From NCBI GenBank assembly GCA_910588955.1, contig CAJURQ010000003.1:1-64000 (forward strand): a stretch of 64,000 nt of DNA, written 5' to 3'. Below the pieces are notes generated by a model that did no database searches, had not been told where the DNA came from, and was given only the letters and a program-made list of their open reading frames with translations. Positions 25,687 through 34,320 of this stretch are shown here, one piece after another. This DNA comes from an uncultured Lachnospiraceae bacterium. GTDB taxonomy: Bacteria > Bacillota > Clostridia > Lachnospirales > Lachnospiraceae. A program made the position numbers and the translations under genes. Each line of letters starts with the position of its first letter. Positions within the stretch are counted from its first letter, which is position 1.

Positions 25687-27141
25687 ATGAATTATAGAAT
25701 GATGGGAAAATTTATCAGCAGGATCCTTTTGGTGGAGGCGGTATTCATGATTCCGGCGCTGCTGATCAGTATTTTTCACGAGGAGACGGCGGCGGTGCAC
25801 GGTTTTTTGACCGGTATGGTCATTACAGTGGCAACGGCATCGCTGTTGTATCTGATCTGCAGGAAGGCGAAAAAAGGTTTCTACGCGAGGGAGGGACTGG
25901 TCTGCGTCGGTGCGAGCTGGGTTGTGATGAGTCTGCTCGGCTGTCTGCCCTTTTATTTTTCGAGGGAGATTCCAAGCTTTGTGGATGCGCTTTTTGAGAC
26001 GGTCTCCGGTTTTACCACGACGGGAGCTTCCATTCTGCCGGAGGTGGAGCCGTTGTCCATGGGAAATCTCTATTGGCGCAGCTTTACCCACTGGCTGGGC
26101 GGCATGGGCGTGCTTGTGTTTGTGCTGGCGATCGGCAGGGGAAGAGAAAAAAGCGACGGTTACACGATGCATCTGCTTCGGGCGGAAAGCCCCGGTCCCA
26201 AGGTGGAGAAGCTTGTGCCTAAGATGAAGGACTCCGCAAAGATTTTGTATTTCATCTATGTTTTTCTGACCATATTAAATGTGGTTTTTTTGCTGATTGG
26301 CGGTATGCCGCTGTTTGATTCGCTTTGTACGGCGTTCGGGACGGCGGGAACGGGCGGCTTTGGCATCAAGAACGACAGCATTGCCGGGTACAGCCCGTAT
26401 CTGCAGAATGTGTGTACCGTATTTATGCTGCTGTTTGGCGTGAATTTCAGCTGTTATTATATGCTGGCGATCCGTCAGGTGAAGAACGTGTTCAAGGACG
26501 AGGAACTGCGATTTTATCTGGGGACGGCGCTGGCGAGCGTTGTGTTGATTGCATGGAACGTCAGGGGGCTTTACGGAACAATCGGGGAGACGTTCCGCCA
26601 TGCGGCGTTTCAGGTTGCAAGTATTATGACGACCACCGGTTTTGCGACCGCGGATTTTGATTTGTGGCCCAGCTTTTCCAGGGCAATTCTTTTGGGGCTT
26701 ATGATCGTGGGCGCCTGCGCGGGAAGTACCGGCGGCGGCTTTAAGTGCGGAAGGACGCTCCTTCTGATCAAAAGCCTGCGCCGCAATGTGCGTCAAATTC
26801 TCCATCCACAGAAGGTGCAGGTGGTGCGCGTGAACGGGCAGATGGTGACGGAGAAGGTGCTTGACAATACGAACGCCTATCTGGCGGCTTACGCATTCAT
26901 TATCGTGTTCAGTTTTATCGTGATTTCTATAGACGGTTTTTCTCCGATGACGAATTTTTCGGCGGTGCTGGCATGCTTTAATAATATCGGTCCGGGGCTT
27001 GAGAGTGTGGGACCGACGTGCAACTTCGGAGATTACGGGCTTTTGTCCAAGTCGCTCCTCATCGTGGACATGCTGGCGGGGCGTCTGGAAATTTTCCCGA
27101 TACTGATTCTGTTTTCGAGAAGCACGTGGACTGGGAGATAA
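25687..27141 (+). CDS. trkH: Trk potassium uptake membrane subunit TrkH
   Basis: A 484-aa K+ channel-like membrane protein with four M1-P-M2 units. Selectivity-filter segments are visible: GFTTTGAS, GTAGTGGFG, MTTTGFAT and NNIGPGL. It pairs with TrkA immediately upstream. The start at 25687 follows an AGGGTGG site. It is convergent with ybaK, with 18 nt between the stop codons. Confidence 0.92.
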   Translation: MNYRMMGKFISRILLVEAVFMIPALLISIFHEETAAVHGFLTGMVITVATASLLYLICRKAKKGFYAREGLVCVGASWVVMSLLGCLPFYFSREIPSFVDALFETVSGFTTTGASILPEVEPLSMGNLYWRSFTHWLGGMGVLVFVLAIGRGREKSDGYTMHLLRAESPGPKVEKLVPKMKDSAKILYFIYVFLTILNVVFLLIGGMPLFDSLCTAFGTAGTGGFGIKNDSIAGYSPYLQNVCTVFMLLFGVNFSCYYMLAIRQVKNVFKDEELRFYLGTALASVVLIAWNVRGLYGTIGETFRHAAFQVASIMTTTGFATADFDLWPSFSRAILLGLMIVGACAGSTGGGFKCGRTLLLIKSLRRNVRQILHPQKVQVVRVNGQMVTEKVLDNTNAYLAAYAFIIVFSFIVISIDGFSPMTNFSAVLACFNNIGPGLESVGPTCNFGDYGLLSKSLLIVDMLAGRLEIFPILILFSRSTWTGR

Positions 27142-27159
27142 GATGTTATTCGTGGCGGA

Positions 27160-27642
27160 CTACGGAGAGGATATGTCCGCCAGTTTGAAGTTTATGATTT
27201 TTTGCAGCTCTGACAGGCTTGTCTCAATCTGCAGCCCGATTTTCCCGCCGCTGAAAAAGATTTCCGCGAAGTTTTCTGCGCCTGCGTCAATGACGGTGGG
27301 AAAGAATTTTTTCATGCCGACAGGGGAGCAGCCGCCGTGGATGTAGCCCGTGAGCGGCAGCAGTTCCTTTGCCTTTATCATCTCAATGCTCTTTTCATTC
27401 ACCGCCTTCGCGGCTTTTTTTAAATCCAGTTCCCGGTTTACCGGCACGAGAAAGACATAGTGGGCGGCGGATTTGCCGACGGTGACGAGAGTCTTAAAAA
27501 CCCGGTCGGGATTTTCCTGCAAATAGTCGGCGACTTCCATGCCGCTGACCGCTTCGGACAGTGAGTAATCATGTACTTTGAACTGCAGTTTTTTTTGCTC
27601 CAACAGCCGGATGGCGTTGGTTTTTTCCTCTTTATTTTTCAT
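27160..27642 (-). CDS. ybaK: Cys-tRNA(Pro) deacylase, YbaK/EbsC family
   Basis: A 160-aa editing-domain protein that hydrolyses Cys mischarged onto tRNA-Pro. Typical segments are VFKTLVTVG, VFLVPVNRELDLKKAAKA with the conserved Lys, GYIHGGCSPVGMKK and a C-terminal GLQIETS. The full family length is present. A GGGAGA site lies about 9 nt upstream of the start. It is a single gene divergent from the DUF6465 gene. Confidence 0.93.
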   Translation of the reverse strand: MKNKEEKTNAIRLLEQKKLQFKVHDYSLSEAVSGMEVADYLQENPDRVFKTLVTVGKSAAHYVFLVPVNRELDLKKAAKAVNEKSIEMIKAKELLPLTGYIHGGCSPVGMKKFFPTVIDAGAENFAEIFFSGGKIGLQIETSLSELQKIINFKLADISSP

Positions 27643-27717
27643 ACAATTTTCTCCCGTGATCGCTTTTTAGAGAGTATAGCACAAAATCATCGGCGGAACA
27701 ATTATTGGGAAAACGTT

Positions 27718-27746
27718 TTGCAACATTCTGCCGATTGTGGTATACT
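27718..27746 (+). promoter_or_regulatory. Promoter of the DUF6465 gene
   Basis: TTGCAA (27718-27723), 17 nt, TATACT (27741-27746). The start codon at 27812 lies about 65 nt downstream behind AAGGGGAG. Confidence 0.6.
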
Positions 27747-27811
27747 GTTATGAAAATGGAATTGCACATGTTTTAGGGAAACTGGGAGTATCAATAAGAA
27801 AGGGGAGCGCA

Positions 27812-28063
27812 ATGGAAAATACAAAAGCAGTTACACCGACAGACGTGGAAGTTAAGAAGGAGATCGACTCGGAAGTCATCTTACAGTACCGCAATTACGA
27901 GGTCAATATGGATGATGTGACCGAACGGGTCAAAGCACATTATTATGCCAAGGGCTATAAGAAGGATTCCATCGAAAATATGCAAATCTACGTAAAACCC
28001 GAGGATTTCACGGCTTACTATGTCATCAATGACGGTGTGGTGGGCAAGGTAAATCTATTCTAA
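27812..28063 (+). CDS. DUF6465 family small protein
   Basis: An 83-aa protein of the family common in Lachnospiraceae. The central QYRNYEVNMDDVTERVKAHY and the end IYVKPEDFTAYYVINDGVVG fit the family pattern of a compact beta-alpha-beta domain after a variable N terminus. The start at 27812 is supported by AAGGGGAG. No signal peptide or membrane segment. The function is unknown; it stands alone with its own promoter. Confidence 0.8.
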   Translation: MENTKAVTPTDVEVKKEIDSEVILQYRNYEVNMDDVTERVKAHYYAKGYKKDSIENMQIYVKPEDFTAYYVINDGVVGKVNLF

Positions 28064-28099
28064 CTATTCGTGCGGTCAGATATGCCGCCAAGTTTTTGT

Positions 28100-28411
28100 T
28101 TAGAAGACAGGCAGCAGTTCCACCAGAAACGCTACCGCGCAGCAGAGCACGGCGACCTGAAAGAGACTGCAGCCCTTCCATGCGAGGATGATGCCTGCGA
28201 TCAGGGCGCAGAGACCGGCAATCGGCGTCTGCGTCGCTTCCATGATGGCGGGGAATGTCATTACCGCCAGTGTTGCGTAGGGCACATAAAAAAGGAACGA
28301 GCGCAGATATTTGTTGGTGATTTCTTTGCGGATCAGCACCAGAGGCGCCATGCGGATCAGGTAGGAGACTGCCGCCATCACCAGAAGATAAATCCAGATA
28401 TTGTGTTCCAT
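28100..28411 (-). CDS. azlD: Branched-chain amino acid export subunit AzlD
   Basis: A 103-aa membrane protein with three to four hydrophobic helices and the AzlD pattern (YLIRMAPLVLI near the start, FYVPYATLAVMTFPAI mid-protein). It follows azlC on the same strand, with 96 nt between them that contain a palindromic hairpin. AzlC and AzlD together export branched-chain amino acids or analogues. The start is supported by GAGGT about 10 nt upstream. Confidence 0.88.
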   Translation of the reverse strand: MEHNIWIYLLVMAAVSYLIRMAPLVLIRKEITNKYLRSFLFYVPYATLAVMTFPAIMEATQTPIAGLCALIAGIILAWKGCSLFQVAVLCCAVAFLVELLPVF

Positions 28412-28507
28412 TTCTAATGTACCTCATCTTTCTTTTGTTTATGATTGTGACCGTGGCTGTCAGGCGACGGTTTTTGTTTTATAGAAAATTGCGACAGTGT
28501 AAATCAT

Positions 28508-29260
28508 TTAGGGAGAATGCGAAGCATTCTCTGAATCGAGCGCACCGACGCTCGATTTTGTATCAGTCGGGAACAGAACCGCTGCGGCAAGGGCGAGTGC
28601 GACAGTGAGTGCGATTGTCTTTATTCCCGTGGACACGCCGTCAAACAGAGGCAGGCGGTTCGCGAAATAGCTTGCCGCAAAGACGACAGCAACAACCCCG
28701 GCGATCACCCGGCTCTTTCTGGCGGGCGGGATGATAATTGCCAGAAACATTCCGTAGAGTCCTACGCTCAATGCACTGACCACTCTGGTCGGCAGAACAT
28801 TTCCCATAATCACACCGAAAAACGTGCCGAAAGCCCATCCGGGAATCGCCACGACAATCGCGCCGTAGGCGTACCACGGATTTAAGTATCCCGGCTGTGC
28901 CACGCAGATGCCAAAGATCTCGTCGGTCACGTCGTAGGCGATCATCATGCGGTGACGCAGGGGAGTGTTCGCTTTCAGCTTCTGGCTGAGCGCGCAGGAC
29001 ATGAGAAGATATCTGGCATTGACCACTAAAGTCATTACAGCCATTTCCACATAAGTGCTGCCCGCCGCGATCAGCGCGAAGCCGGCGTACTCACCGGCGG
29101 AGGCGTTGTTGAGGACGCTCGCAAAGAATGCCTGTATGGCGGATAGCCCCGCATTTCTGGCGGCGATGCCAAGCGTGAATGCCACGGCAAAATACCCGAG
29201 CGCGATGGGACTGCCGTCCCGCATGCCGTGCTGGAAGCAGATTTTATTTTCGGTCGTCAT
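28508..29260 (-). CDS. azlC: Branched-chain amino acid exporter AzlC
   Basis: A 250-aa membrane permease of the AzlC family. The N-terminal core is GMRDGSPIALGYFAVAFTLG, and later segments include SAGEYAG and AYDVTDEIFG. AAAGGAG precedes the ATG. The last 17 or so codons (ending GALDSENASHSP) are read through two palindromes at 28513-28557, so the natural C terminus has probably been replaced or extended by a repeat element. A related palindrome lies just upstream of the gene at 29285-29307. Confidence 0.88.
   Translation of the reverse strand: MTTENKICFQHGMRDGSPIALGYFAVAFTLGIAARNAGLSAIQAFFASVLNNASAGEYAGFALIAAGSTYVEMAVMTLVVNARYLLMSCALSQKLKANTPLRHRMMIAYDVTDEIFGICVAQPGYLNPWYAYGAIVVAIPGWAFGTFFGVIMGNVLPTRVVSALSVGLYGMFLAIIIPPARKSRVIAGVVAVVFAASYFANRLPLFDGVSTGIKTIALTVALALAAAVLFPTDTKSSVGALDSENASHSP
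28513..28557. repeat. Double palindrome inside the 3' end of azlC
   Basis: GAGAATGC-GAA-GCATTCTC (28513-28531, stable GCGAAGC loop) is followed by AATCGAGCG-CACCGA-CGCTCGATT (28534-28557, 9-bp arms). The second palindrome has the same arms as the element at 29285-29307. These resemble small intergenic REP-like repeats. Confidence 0.6.
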
Positions 29261-29284
29261 AGTGAGTAAAAACTCCTTTGTTTG

Positions 29285-29307
29285 AATCGAGCGCTGCGCG
29301 CTCGATT
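29285..29307. repeat. Palindrome upstream of azlC
   Basis: AATCGAGCGC-TGC-GCGCTCGATT, 10-bp perfect arms, located 25 nt upstream of the azlC start on the coding strand. It is the second copy of the AATCGAGCG palindrome that lies in the end of azlC. It could act as a terminator or as a mobile palindromic repeat. Confidence 0.6.
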
Positions 29308-29420
29308 TAGTATAGCACCAGCGAGGACGAAACGCAATATGGGCGGATTCCGCAAACGAAAACAGCGGCTGGGGACATGTCTTATGGAAGAAAGTGGAGA
29401 ATCTATTTTTTGTCTGGGGA

Positions 29421-29476
29421 TTGACAGGAAAGAAATGTGTGTTATAATGTACTTGTTCAATAAGTACACTAAGTAC
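29421..29476 (+). promoter_or_regulatory. Consensus promoter and operator of the GntR-ABC operon
   Basis: TTGACA (29421-29426), 16 nt and TATAAT (29443-29448) are perfect hexamers. They are followed directly by GTACTT-GTTCAAT-AAGTAC (29449-29467), and another AAGTAC occurs at 29471-29476. A strong promoter covered by a palindrome fits autorepression by the YtrA-type regulator. Confidence 0.7.
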
Positions 29477-29496
29477 AATTCGCGAGGAGAAAAAGT

Positions 29497-29874
29497 GTGG
29501 AGATCATTATCAGCAACAACGCTAACAAGCCGATCTATGAGCAGATCACGTCGCAGATTAAGGCGATGATTATGAGCGGGGAGCTGCAGCCGGGGGAATC
29601 CATTCCTTCCATGCGCGCTCTGGCGAAGTCCATTCATGTCAGCGTCATCACGGTGCAGAAGGCTTACGAGGATCTGCAGCGGGACGGGTTTATCGACACC
29701 GCGGTGGGCAGGGGCAGCTTTGTGGCGGCGCAGAACAGGGAATTATATCAGGAGGAACAGCAGCGGATTGCGGAAGAGCATCTGCAGGCGGCGGCGGAGA
29801 TTGGCAGGACGAACAACATTTCGTTGGAGAGGCTGACGAAAATATTGGCTTTGTTTTATGAGGACGCGGAGTGA
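29497..29874 (+). CDS. GntR-family regulator, YtrA subfamily
   Basis: A 125-aa regulator with an N-terminal winged helix (PIYEQITSQIKAMIMSGEL, SMRALAKSIHVSVITVQKAY, AVGRGSFVA) and only a short C-terminal dimerisation helix, which is the YtrA layout. It starts at GTG 29497 behind AGGAG at 29485-29489. It precedes an ABC-2 transporter pair and probably represses the whole operon at the GTACTT palindrome. Confidence 0.9.
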   Translation: MEIIISNNANKPIYEQITSQIKAMIMSGELQPGESIPSMRALAKSIHVSVITVQKAYEDLQRDGFIDTAVGRGSFVAAQNRELYQEEQQRIAEEHLQAAAEIGRTNNISLERLTKILALFYEDAE

Positions 29875-29905
29875 GGGGAACCTATATAAGGAAAGGAAAG
29901 AGCAT

Positions 29906-30772
29906 ATGGAAAATATATTAGAATTACAGAAGGTTACCAAGTCGTACCCGAAATCGGATTTTACGCTGGATGAGATTACGTTTTCTCTGCCATACGGGTC
30001 GATTCTCGGGTTTGTGGGGGAAAACGGCGCGGGCAAGACGACGACCATCAACTGTATTTTAAATACGGCGGCAAAGGACGGTGGCACGGTTAAGCTGTTC
30101 GGTAAGGAAATGGGCGACGGGGATACCGATATCAGGGAGAAGATCGGCGTGGTCTTCGACGGGGATAATTTCCCGGGCTTCTGGACGGCAAAACAGTTGT
30201 CGAAGGTGATGGCGGGGCTTTATCAGAACTGGGATGAGGCGCTGTTTCGGAAATATCTGGAGGAATTTCAACTGCCGCCAAGACAGAAAATCAGACACTA
30301 TTCCAAGGGGATGACTATGAAGCTGGCAATCGCCGCCGCGCTCTCGCACCATCCCGAGCTTTTGATACTGGACGAGGCGACGAGCGGTCTTGACCCGGTG
30401 ATGCGGGACGACATGCTGGACGTCTTTCTGGAATTTGTGCAGGAGGAAAACCATGCCATCCTGCTGTCGTCCCATATCACAAGCGATCTGGAAAAGGTGG
30501 CGGATTACATTACCTTTATTCACGGCGGCAGACTGATTCTGACGGCGGCAAAAGACGAGCTGATTTATCAATACGCGGTGCTGCGCTGTAAGGAGAGCCA
30601 GTTCCTGACGCTTGACAAAGAGGATATTCTGGCATATCGGAAGCGGGATACGCAGATTGATGTGCTGGTGGCGGACGGCGGAAAGGCGAGACAGAAATAT
30701 AAGGAAGTGGTGGCGGACCACGCTTCAGTGGACGAGATCATGCTGCTGTTAGTGAAGGGAGAGAGAATATGA
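29906..30772 (+). CDS. ABC transporter ATP-binding protein (YtrB-like)
   Basis: A 288-aa ATPase with Walker A GENGAGKTT near residue 39, a divergent signature YSKGMTMKLAIA, Walker B LLILDEATSGLD and H-loop SSHIT. The loose signature is usual in YtrB-type ATPases. The start at 29906 (MENILELQ) is set by AAGGAAAG. It overlaps the permease gene by 4 nt (ATGA), so the two are coupled. The operon type responds to cell-envelope stress in relatives; the substrate is unknown. Confidence 0.9.
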   Translation: MENILELQKVTKSYPKSDFTLDEITFSLPYGSILGFVGENGAGKTTTINCILNTAAKDGGTVKLFGKEMGDGDTDIREKIGVVFDGDNFPGFWTAKQLSKVMAGLYQNWDEALFRKYLEEFQLPPRQKIRHYSKGMTMKLAIAAALSHHPELLILDEATSGLDPVMRDDMLDVFLEFVQEENHAILLSSHITSDLEKVADYITFIHGGRLILTAAKDELIYQYAVLRCKESQFLTLDKEDILAYRKRDTQIDVLVADGGKARQKYKEVVADHASVDEIMLLLVKGERI

Positions 30773-31425
30773 GAGGACTTTTACGGAATAATTTTTACGC
30801 GACGCTTGCGGGTGCGAAGGTGTTTGTGGGGATCGCTGTTTTGCTGGGAGTTTTTGTAGTCGCCATGGATAACGTCATTCCAACGCTTATCATCAGCTAT
30901 GCGCTTCTGGTAATGATTGGTTTTTCCCTCAACTCGATAGCCAGTATCAGAAAGGAAAGCGCCACAAAATGGGCGAAATATAAGATGACTACCCCGGTCA
31001 AAAGAACGGATATCGTGAAGAGCTTTTTTGTCAGCCAGCTTTTGTGGCTTTTCGTGGGAACCGGGTTTGCCGCGGCAGCAGTCGCTTCGTCTGTTGCGCT
31101 GCACGGCTTTCCCTTTGACAGGAATACAGATCTCTTTATGCTGTTTGTGGTGGGAATCGGGATCAGCCTTTTTATGGGCGCGTTTTTTATCCCGCTCTAT
31201 TTCCTCGGCGGGGAGGAGCGCAGCGAGGTGATTCTGGTGGTAAGCCTGCTCGGCGGAACCGGTATGCTTATGGGATTGACTGCTTTGATCAATAAGCTGT
31301 ATCCGGGAGAGATGACGCCCCGTCAGATTTTTGTGAGCGGTATTTTTATGATAGCTTGCGGCGCGGCGGCGTTCGCGGTGTCCTGCCCGGTTGCGGCGGG
31401 GATATTTGGCAGAAAGGAGTACTGA
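30769..31425 (+). CDS. ABC-2 type transporter permease
   Basis: A 218-aa membrane protein with about six hydrophobic segments and an internal charged loop (KWAKYKMTTPVKRTDIVKS), matching the ABC-2 membrane family found beside YtrB-like ATPases. It is the last gene of the operon and is followed by a terminator at 31493-31530. Confidence 0.85.
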   Translation: MRGLLRNNFYATLAGAKVFVGIAVLLGVFVVAMDNVIPTLIISYALLVMIGFSLNSIASIRKESATKWAKYKMTTPVKRTDIVKSFFVSQLLWLFVGTGFAAAAVASSVALHGFPFDRNTDLFMLFVVGIGISLFMGAFFIPLYFLGGEERSEVILVVSLLGGTGMLMGLTALINKLYPGEMTPRQIFVSGIFMIACGAAAFAVSCPVAAGIFGRKEY

Positions 31426-31492
31426 TAGAGTCAATGGGCTTTTCGCCAAAAAACAGAAAAGGTACTATTTTATATATAGAAGACAAAAAAGA

Positions 31493-31530
31493 GAACCGTT
31501 GCGATTTTAAAAAGCGCGGTTCTTTTTTTG
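31493..31530 (+). terminator. Terminator of the GntR-ABC operon
   Basis: AGAACCG (31493-31499) pairs with CGGTTCT (31518-31524), with additional GC pairs inside, followed by a run of Ts to 31530. Confidence 0.75.
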
Positions 31531-31541
31531 AAAATAGTTGT

Positions 31542-31626
31542 TGACAAACAATATTATATGTCATATAGTATGTGTAGAAACAATATTATACGAGATATAA
31601 TATTACACGAATAAATAATATTATAG
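31542..31626 (+). promoter_or_regulatory. Promoter and tandem palindromic operators of the PadR operon
   Basis: TTGACA (31542-31547), 17 nt, TATAGT (31565-31570). Overlapping the -10 is AATATTATA-TGTCA-TATAGTATG (31551-31573). A perfect copy, AATATTATA-CGAGA-TATAATATT, is at 31583-31605, and a half site AATATTATAG is at 31617-31626. The layout fits autorepression by the PadR protein. Confidence 0.65.
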
Positions 31627-31711
31627 TTCAAAACAGAGATGAGCGAAGGGAGGATAACTCCGAAAAAAGATGACGATGAAGTATGTAAAAAGGAAGAAAG
31701 GAGTAATTTAC

Positions 31712-32038
31712 ATGGTTTTTAACACAGGTGCGGCATTGTTGGATGCTATCGTGCTGGCTGTTGTGTCCCATGAGGCGGAAGGAACCTATGGCTATAAGAT
31801 TACGCAGGAGGTGCGGCTGGTCATAGAGATTTCCGAGTCTACGCTGTATCCGGTTCTGCGAAGGCTGCAGAAGGACGAATGCCTGCAGATTTACGACATG
31901 GAATGTGCGGGCAGAAACCGGCGGTATTACAGGATCACGGAGAAGGGAAGGGCGCAGCTCAATCTTTATATCAGCGAATGGTATCGGTATTCTGCCAAAT
32001 TGAACAGTATTTTTGAGGGAGGACTTAAGAATGAATAG
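31712..32038 (+). CDS. PadR-family transcriptional regulator
   Basis: A 108-aa winged-helix PadR protein (LLDAIVLAVVSHEAEGTYGY, SESTLYPVLRRLQKDECL, RRYYRITEKGRAQL). The start at 31712 is chosen for AAAGGAG; the upstream in-frame ATG lacks a site. It overlaps the DUF1700 gene by 8 nt. PadR-DUF1700-DUF4097 is a recurrent Firmicute operon in which PadR controls the membrane partners. Confidence 0.9.
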   Translation: MVFNTGAALLDAIVLAVVSHEAEGTYGYKITQEVRLVIEISESTLYPVLRRLQKDECLQIYDMECAGRNRRYYRITEKGRAQLNLYISEWYRYSAKLNSIFEGGLKNE

Positions 32039-32909
32039 AGCGGAATTTATGAGCAGACTGACTGCGCTCTTGCAGGATGTGCCGCCGGCGGAGCGGGAGG
32101 AGGCGATCACTTACTATAATGAATACTTCGACGATGCGGGCGAGGGAAATGAAGCGGGCGTGATCGCGGCGCTCGGCTCGCCGGAAGAGCTTGCGAAGGC
32201 GATCAAGGCGGGGCTGTTTGACGGCGGAAACGGAGGAGAGTTTACGGAGTCCGGTTTCCACGGCTATGAGCAGAGAAACAAGAATCAACTTATGTCAACT
32301 AATGAACCGCAGTCCGGGGCGCAGGGCAGCGGCGGAGCCTATCAGAACGGCGCACAGGAAAGCGGCGCGGGGAACGCATACGGTTCCTATGGGCAGCAGG
32401 CAAACGGAGCTGGCGGTGCATATGGTTCCTACAATCAGCGGGCAAACGGATCTGGCGGCTCGTATGACTCTTACAGTCAACAGGCGGGGAACGGTCAGCG
32501 GCATACGCAGGGCACACCGCAGAAGAAACCTATGACAGGCGGGCAGATTGCGCTGATCATCGTGCTGGCGGTACTGCTCTCCCCTGTCTGGATCGGGGTG
32601 CTTGGCGGACTTTTTGGCGGCGGCGTGGGTATCATAGCCGGGCTGTTCGGCATCTTTCTCGCTTTTCTGGTGGTAGGCATCGTGATGACGGTAGTGGGTA
32701 TTGCGCTTGTGATTGCGGGATTTGTGGCATTGTTTGGCGCGCCGCTTGGTGGTTTAAGCCTGATTGGCGGCGGCTTGGTTATGGTGGCGCTCGGACTGGT
32801 CTTCGTCTGGCTGATGGTGCTGGTGGTAGGTACGGCGATTCCCGCGCTGTTCCGGGGATGCGTCAATCTGTGCCGTAGATTATTTCACAGAGGAGGTGCG
32901 CAGGCATGA
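32031..32909 (+). CDS. DUF1700 family membrane protein
   Basis: A 292-aa protein. The N-terminal DUF1700 segment (MNRAEFMSRL, EAITYYNEYFDDAGEG, ALGSPEELAKAIKAG) is followed by a low-complexity Gly/Ser/Tyr/Gln linker (about 90-165) with repeats of the YGSY type, then four or so hydrophobic helices and a short cytoplasmic end. The long linker is unusual for the family. It overlaps PadR by 8 nt and the DUF4097 gene by 4 nt. It is probably part of an envelope-stress sensing unit; the function is not established. Confidence 0.85.
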   Translation: MNRAEFMSRLTALLQDVPPAEREEAITYYNEYFDDAGEGNEAGVIAALGSPEELAKAIKAGLFDGGNGGEFTESGFHGYEQRNKNQLMSTNEPQSGAQGSGGAYQNGAQESGAGNAYGSYGQQANGAGGAYGSYNQRANGSGGSYDSYSQQAGNGQRHTQGTPQKKPMTGGQIALIIVLAVLLSPVWIGVLGGLFGGGVGIIAGLFGIFLAFLVVGIVMTVVGIALVIAGFVALFGAPLGGLSLIGGGLVMVALGLVFVWLMVLVVGTAIPALFRGCVNLCRRLFHRGGAQA

Positions 32910-34000
32910 AAAAATTTACGAAGGGCTGTCTGATGACGGCGTTGGTTCTGTTTCTTGTAGGCATTGTCCTCTGCGGCGTCTGCGGATTGCTGGGAGGCTT
33001 CCGGGAACTGGAGGAGATGGAAAGCATTAAGGGTATTCCGTTCGTCTGGCGTATGGATAGCGATGGTGACTGGCGGATCGGTTTCTTCCGTTCGCCGGGA
33101 TATGACAGGGACGACTGGGAAGAGTTGGAGGAGCTTGAAGAGATCGAGGATATAGAGAGTGTGGAGGAGGTCCGCAAGGTGGTGGATCAGACCATGGAGA
33201 AGAAGCGGAAGGAGCTGGAAGGGAAGAAGGAACAGCTGCCGCTCACGGCGGAAACGCTTGGCAGTCTCGAGATCGACGTGGATGAGTGCAATGTGGTGAT
33301 CTGGCAATCCGAGGATGAACATGTGTGGTATCTGGCAGACGGCAATACCAACAGACCGCACTATACCATAGAGAATGAGCACGGCAGAAGTGAACTGTCC
33401 ATCGAGAACGAGGTGGAGCACCATATCGGGCACTGGAGAAACGGTCCCAACGATACGGTCTATCTGTGGCTGCCGGAGGGTTGTAAGCTTGAGGAGTGCG
33501 ACATAGATATGGGTGCGGGTTATATGGACAGCATCCTCTTAAGGGCAAAGCAGATAAAGGCGAATCTGGGCGCCGGGATGGTCACGGCGGACGGCTTTGA
33601 GGGAGCGGAGATCAGCGTCACTGTGGGCGCGGGAGAACTGCTTGCGGACCGCATCACAGCCGGGACGGCGGATTTTGAGATCGGCGCGGGGCATCTGAGT
33701 ATAAGCGAGCTTTCCATCAGCGGCGAGATGGATTTGGAGGTGAGCATGGGTGCGGCTGAGGTCGCGGGCACCATAGCGGGAGATTTGGAGGCCGAGTGCA
33801 GTATGGGTGAAATCGTTATGAACCTTGCCGGTTCCGAGGACGACCACAGCTACTATGTGGAGTGCGGCATGGGCAATGTCGATGTGGGGAGTTACAGCAG
33901 CGGCGGTGTTGCGTCGCATAAATCATGGAATGCTGGAAAAAGCAGCTATTTTGATATAAACTGTAATATGGGTAATGTAACTGTGACCTTCGAGGAATAA
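32906..34000 (+). CDS. DUF4097 family beta-strand repeat protein
   Basis: A 364-aa protein with an N-terminal membrane anchor (about residues 10-32), an acidic coiled-coil-like stretch (EELEELEEIEDIESVEEV near 75-92), and a C-terminal repeated beta domain rich in D/MGAG, MGAAEV and MGNV turns, which is the DUF4097 adhesin-like pattern. It is expected outside the membrane. It is the last gene of the PadR operon, coupled to DUF1700 by a 4-nt overlap. Confidence 0.86.
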   Translation: MKKFTKGCLMTALVLFLVGIVLCGVCGLLGGFRELEEMESIKGIPFVWRMDSDGDWRIGFFRSPGYDRDDWEELEELEEIEDIESVEEVRKVVDQTMEKKRKELEGKKEQLPLTAETLGSLEIDVDECNVVIWQSEDEHVWYLADGNTNRPHYTIENEHGRSELSIENEVEHHIGHWRNGPNDTVYLWLPEGCKLEECDIDMGAGYMDSILLRAKQIKANLGAGMVTADGFEGAEISVTVGAGELLADRITAGTADFEIGAGHLSISELSISGEMDLEVSMGAAEVAGTIAGDLEAECSMGEIVMNLAGSEDDHSYYVECGMGNVDVGSYSSGGVASHKSWNAGKSSYFDINCNMGNVTVTFEE

Positions 34001-34090
34001 ATGAGATGTTATGTAAACTCGAGCGGCAGAAGAAAATGAAAAGTTATGTAAATCCAAAACGCAGAAACCAAATTAATAAGGAGGAACACC

Positions 34091-34300
34091 ATGAATAACG
34101 ATATGAAGAAACTGATGAGATCAAGAGGCAACAGGATGATATGCGGCGTCTGTGGCGGAATCGGGGAATACTTGAACATCGACCCCACGCTGGTGCGTCT
34201 GATCTGGGCGATCTGCTCGGTGGCGAGCCTTGGCATGGGACTGCTCGTCTACTTTATCGCAGCGGTGGTGATGCCGGAAAATGATGATATTGTGATGTGA
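34091..34300 (+). CDS. PspC domain protein
   Basis: A 69-aa PspC protein with RMICGVCGGIGEYLNIDPTL followed by one long membrane helix (about 37-60). It starts behind AAGGAGGA. It lies 90 nt after DUF4097 and is probably in the same envelope-stress transcription unit. A strong terminator follows. Confidence 0.92.
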   Translation: MNNDMKKLMRSRGNRMICGVCGGIGEYLNIDPTLVRLIWAICSVASLGMGLLVYFIAAVVMPENDDIVM

Positions 34301-34320
34301 GATAGAAAATGACTGTAGAG

